Assembly: GCA_020852275.1 (NCBI GenBank)
Contig: JADZBE010000042.1
Location: 62,001-126,000, forward strand
Origin: Phycisphaerales bacterium
GTDB taxonomy: Bacteria; Planctomycetota; Phycisphaerae; UBA1845
Length of the DNA stretch: 64,000 bases
Direction of reading: 5' to 3'
The notes under the pieces are model-generated. The model was not told the DNA's origin and ran no database searches. It was given only the letters and a program-made list of their open reading frames with translations. The position numbers and the translations under genes were made by a program. Numbering within the stretch: the stretch's first letter is position 1; each line of letters opens with the position of its first letter. Below are positions 60,739-64,000 of the stretch, piece by piece.

Positions 60739-63408
60739 TCAGTGCGCCATCGCGCGCTTGCCCGCGCCGCCTTCCTTCGGAATCCGCATCGAGTAGAACG
60801 AGCGCCACACGAACGTCAGCGCGATCAGCAGCATCACCGCGCCGATGTACGCCGTATAGTCCATGCCCTTGCCCTCGTGGGCGGCCTCTTTCATCTTGAC
60901 CGCGATCTCCACCGCCAGCAGTCCGAACAGCGTCGAGAACTTGATGATCGGGTTCATCGCCACCGAGCTGGTGTCCTTGAACGGGTCGCCCACCGTGTCG
61001 CCCACGACCGTGGCCGCGTGCACCGGCGTGTTCTTCTCCTTGAAGTCCACCTCGACGAGCTTCTTGGCGTTGTCCCACGCGCCGCCGGCGTTGGCCATGT
61101 AAATCGCTTGGAACAGGCCGAACACGGCGATGGACACCAGGTACGCCACGAAGAAATTCGGGTCGAAGAAGGCGAACGCGAGCGTGATGGACATCAGCGC
61201 GATGAAGATGTTCCACATGCCCTTCTGCGCGTACTGGGTGCAGATGCGGACGACGGTGATGGAGTCGTTCATGTCCGCCTCCTTCTTGTCGAGGTTCATG
61301 TTCTTCTTGATGAACTCAACGGCGCGATAGGCGCCGGTGGTCACGGCCTGCATCGACGCGCCCGCGAACCAGAAGATCACCGCGCCGCCGCAGATGAAGC
61401 CCAGCAGCACCGGCGCGTCCGTCAGGCTCAGCGCCAGAAGCCCCGCTTTCTCCAGCAGCAGGATGATCGAGAAGATCATCGTCGTCGCGCCGACCACGGC
61501 CGTGCCGATGAGCACCGGTTTGGCCGTCGCCTTAAAGGTGTTGCCGGCCGAGTCGTTGGACTCCAGATAGTGCTTGCCCATCTCGAAGTCCGGCGTGAAG
61601 CCGAAGTCGCGCTTGATCTCGTCCTTGATGCCCGGAATGCTCTCGGTCTGCGCCAGCTCGAAGACGGACTGGGCGTTGTCGGTCACCGGCCCGTAGCTGT
61701 CCACGGCGATGGTCACCGGTCCCATGCACAGGAAGCCGAACGCCACCAGGCCGAAAGCGAAGATCGACGCATGCGCGCCCATCACGTTGCCCAGCTCGTG
61801 CAGGCTGACGAAAAAGGCGCCGGACATCAGCCCCATGATCAACATGCCCATCCAGAACGCGCTGAAGTTGCCCGCCACGATGCCGGACAGAATCGTCAGC
61901 GACGAGCCGCCTTCGCGCGACGCGGTGACGACCTCGTGAACGTGCTTGGAGTGCGAGCTGGTGAAGATTTTCGTGAACTCGGGGATGAGCACGGCCGCCA
62001 GCGTGCCGCAACTGATGATCGTCGCAAGCTGCCACCACAGCGTCGGCAGCGTCTTGACCGTCTCGTGCCCGTTCTCCATCACCGTCACCGACAAGTCGCT
62101 GATGAGCAGCTTGCTCATGCCGAATGACGTAGAGATGCACATGATCGCGGCAATCCAGATCAGGCGCGTCAGCGGCGCCTCGAAGTTGAACTCCTTCATG
62201 CCGCGGTACTTGGCCTTGGAGATGGCCTGGTTGATGAAGTAGGAAATGCCCGACATGCAGTCCATCAGGAACCGCATGGCGAAGATCCACACAATGAGCT
62301 TGGCCTGAAGATCGAGGTAGTTGGTCGTGTGCGTCGTGGAGTCGTGCACATTGAACGCGGTGTTCTCGCCCAGCCCGAAGATTCCACGAATAACGTTTTC
62401 AGTCAGCGCCAGGGTGATGAACGAGATCAGCGCCACGCCCGTCACGCCGTATGTTTCGAAGCCGTCCGCCGTCGGTCCGACCGAGTCGCCGGCGTTGTCA
62501 CCGGTGCAGTCGGCGATGACGCCCGGGTTGCGTGGATCGTCCTCCTTGACCTTGAAGACGATCTTCATCAGGTCCGAGCCGATGTCCGCGATCTTGGTGA
62601 AGATGCCGCCCGCGATGCGCAGCGCCGAGGCGCCCAGCGACTCGCCAATGGCGAACCCGAGGAAGCAGTAGCCGACGATCTCGCGCGGCACGGCCAGCAG
62701 GATGAACACCATCATCACCAGTTCGAGCGAGATCAGGAACAACCCGACCGACATGCCCGCGCGCAGCGGGATGTTCACCACGTCCCACGGCTCGCCGCGC
62801 AGGGCGGCGAAAGCGGTCCGGCAGTTCGCGTAGGTGTTCACGCGGATGCCGTACCACGCCACGATATAGGAGCCTCCCATGCCCACGATGGAAAAGAAGA
62901 GCACCAGCGCGGCTGTGCCGGCGGTCTCCCCTTGCAGCCCGACGAAGTAGTAGGTCATGGCGCACGCCATGATGGCGAACAGCATCAGCAGGAACTTGCC
63001 CTGCTGAATCAGGTAGGTCTTGCAGGTCTGGAAGATGACCTCCGCCACGTTCAGCATGGACTTGTGCGCGGGGAGCTTGTGAATCTGCCGCCGCAGGTAG
63101 AGGCTGAACCCGCACGTGATGAAGATGATGAACCCGCCCCAGAACAGCAGCCACCAGGCGCTGATCGTCGACCCGAAGATCGAGAACTTGCCCGCGTGGA
63201 GGTCGGGGATCGCCAAGTCCGCCTCGCTCGCGCTGGCGGTCGTGGCGGTCAGGACCAGCGCCAAGCAGGCGAGCAGGATGGCCCGCAGCCCAACCTTGGC
63301 GGTGCCCCACGCTCCCGGTGAATCTACGGCGGAGGCCTTTGCTCCGTCACTTCGTGTACGTTCAATCCTGGACGTTTTGTAAATCATCACTGTAATTCCA
63401 TCTGCCAT
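60739..63408 (-). CDS. hppA: Membrane-bound proton- or sodium-translocating pyrophosphatase
   Basis: The protein has about 889 residues and roughly 16 hydrophobic segments. Substrate-site motifs are KVKEDDPRNPGVIADCTGDN with DSVGPTADGFE, DNAQSVFELAQTE, and GDTVGDPFKDTSSVAMNP. At the position that separates classes, the sequence is AGNTFKATAK; a Lys there is associated with K+-independent enzymes, so this is probably of that type. The N-terminal ~55 residues are extra: a basic stretch then AILLACLALVLTATTASAS, signal-peptide-like. It couples pyrophosphate hydrolysis to ion pumping. ATG 63408 was chosen; ATG 63387 and 63477 are alternatives. Confidence 0.93.
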   Translation of the reverse strand: MADGITVMIYKTSRIERTRSDGAKASAVDSPGAWGTAKVGLRAILLACLALVLTATTASASEADLAIPDLHAGKFSIFGSTISAWWLLFWGGFIIFITCGFSLYLRRQIHKLPAHKSMLNVAEVIFQTCKTYLIQQGKFLLMLFAIMACAMTYYFVGLQGETAGTAALVLFFSIVGMGGSYIVAWYGIRVNTYANCRTAFAALRGEPWDVVNIPLRAGMSVGLFLISLELVMMVFILLAVPREIVGYCFLGFAIGESLGASALRIAGGIFTKIADIGSDLMKIVFKVKEDDPRNPGVIADCTGDNAGDSVGPTADGFETYGVTGVALISFITLALTENVIRGIFGLGENTAFNVHDSTTHTTNYLDLQAKLIVWIFAMRFLMDCMSGISYFINQAISKAKYRGMKEFNFEAPLTRLIWIAAIMCISTSFGMSKLLISDLSVTVMENGHETVKTLPTLWWQLATIISCGTLAAVLIPEFTKIFTSSHSKHVHEVVTASREGGSSLTILSGIVAGNFSAFWMGMLIMGLMSGAFFVSLHELGNVMGAHASIFAFGLVAFGFLCMGPVTIAVDSYGPVTDNAQSVFELAQTESIPGIKDEIKRDFGFTPDFEMGKHYLESNDSAGNTFKATAKPVLIGTAVVGATTMIFSIILLLEKAGLLALSLTDAPVLLGFICGGAVIFWFAGASMQAVTTGAYRAVEFIKKNMNLDKKEADMNDSITVVRICTQYAQKGMWNIFIALMSITLAFAFFDPNFFVAYLVSIAVFGLFQAIYMANAGGAWDNAKKLVEVDFKEKNTPVHAATVVGDTVGDPFKDTSSVAMNPIIKFSTLFGLLAVEIAVKMKEAAHEGKGMDYTAYIGAVMLLIALTFVWRSFYSMRIPKEGGAGKRAMAH

Positions 63409-64000
63409 GCTCAAAGAAAGCGGTTCGCTGCTGCCCCAGTCAGGCACGCGCCAAGGAGGGGTAGCTGAGTAAGTCAACTGCCGCTTGTCAAGCGGTTGCT
63501 CTGAATCATCGAGCCGCGACCGTCAGGAGGCGCGCCAGCGTCATGCAGTACGCGGGAAAAGCCCCCTTGCATTCGCGCGCGGCTGATACCGATCGAGCCC
63601 CTTGAGATCCCCACCCGGTGGACCAGTCTCCAAGGTCTGCCCAGCTCGGCAAAGCCGGATCAACCCCTGCAACCTCAACCTCTTGTGCAACTGCACTAAC
63701 GTCATAATGCTTTTGCTCCACGATTACAAGGCCGATGATTCAGTATTCGGTCCCTGGCGGACCGGCTCGGTGATGGGCGCCTGGCGATGAGGGGTCGCCC
63801 ATCGCTTTGCGGCGGGCGCTAACCCCGCGGAGGTCGTCGAGTCTTGTTCTTAAGTCGCGTGCGGAGAGGTTCAATCACCTTGCCGCAGCGGGCCGCGAGG
63901 ATTAGCGTGCGCGTGGGTCGCACCGGGTCGCGTCCGCCGGCCGCAGCCGCCCGGGATTTCAATCATGAAAGGCGTTCGAATGCATCATCACGTGAAATGG
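63409..64000. other. Right-edge intergenic region
   Basis: No gene is clear. GAGCCGCGACCGTCAGGAGG at 63511-63530 is the same dispersed repeat as at 58722. The frames at 63506-63790 are short and unlike protein. At 63965 an ATG opens a frame MKGVRMHHHVKW that runs off the edge; it may or may not be the start of a gene. Confidence 0.5.

Overview
The window is about 64 kb of GC-rich bacterial chromosome. Gene content and style point to a member of the Planctomycetota, possibly Phycisphaerae-like. The pointers are a CxxC...CPECG zinc-ribbon membrane protein, an FHA-GAF-PP2C phosphatase, a large membrane pyrophosphatase, secreted LamG, TSP3 and beta-helix proteins, several HflK/HflC-type SPFH proteins, and intergenic spaces filled with short palindromes and heptanucleotide arrays. 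The phylum assignment is inference. No rRNA, CRISPR array, prophage or insertion sequence is visible, and there is one tRNA gene.

Layout. 0-3 kb: end of an Mla-type ABC ATPase, an MCE/MlaD protein and an FAD oxidoreductase. 3-10 kb, minus strand: pyrE, purB, a HAD phosphatase and a secreted metzincin-like metalloprotease. 10-12 kb: cysteine dioxygenase followed by a YeiH-type exporter, a plausible cysteine-sulfur disposal pair. 12-14 kb: a UvrD/PcrA helicase. 14.4-19 kb: a PF03773-type permease fused in one frame to an HflK-like SPFH domain, then HflC and a second HflK. 19-23 kb: a GT39-like membrane glycosyltransferase and tilS. 23-29 kb, minus strand: a 2-oxoacid dehydrogenase operon (E1alpha, small conserved protein, E1beta, E2, E3). 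30-35 kb: a hypothetical protein, an efflux adaptor with two MacB-like permeases but no ATPase, an acylphosphatase and a nucleotide-sugar-epimerase-like protein. 36-44 kb: a LamG protein, a stand-alone Clp_N protein, a repeat-rich gap with a beta-helix gene remnant, and two large envelope proteins.

45.8-55.3 kb is a plus-strand housekeeping block: tRNA-Gln, prs, rplY, pth, rpsF, ssb, rplI, dnaB, ribH, nusB, ftsY. It is followed by a biotin-carrier protein and HMG-CoA lyase. These last two, with the 2-oxoacid dehydrogenase, would fit branched-chain amino acid (leucine) catabolism. 56.8-58.5 kb encodes the FHA-GAF-PP2C protein. 58.9-60.5 kb holds an AbrB/Doc toxin-antitoxin pair with a duplicated 25-bp element in its promoter region and a divergently transcribed GIY-YIG nuclease, the most accessory-looking part of the window. 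60.7-63.4 kb encodes a membrane pyrophosphatase.

Two observations stand out. The first is the permease-SPFH fusion with its HflC and HflK partners. The second is a family of small palindromes (8-bp arms around a GGA loop) that fills intergenic spaces and has also entered the reading frames of two unrelated proteins, each time in an interdomain linker. No database search was possible, so family calls rest on recognisable motifs.
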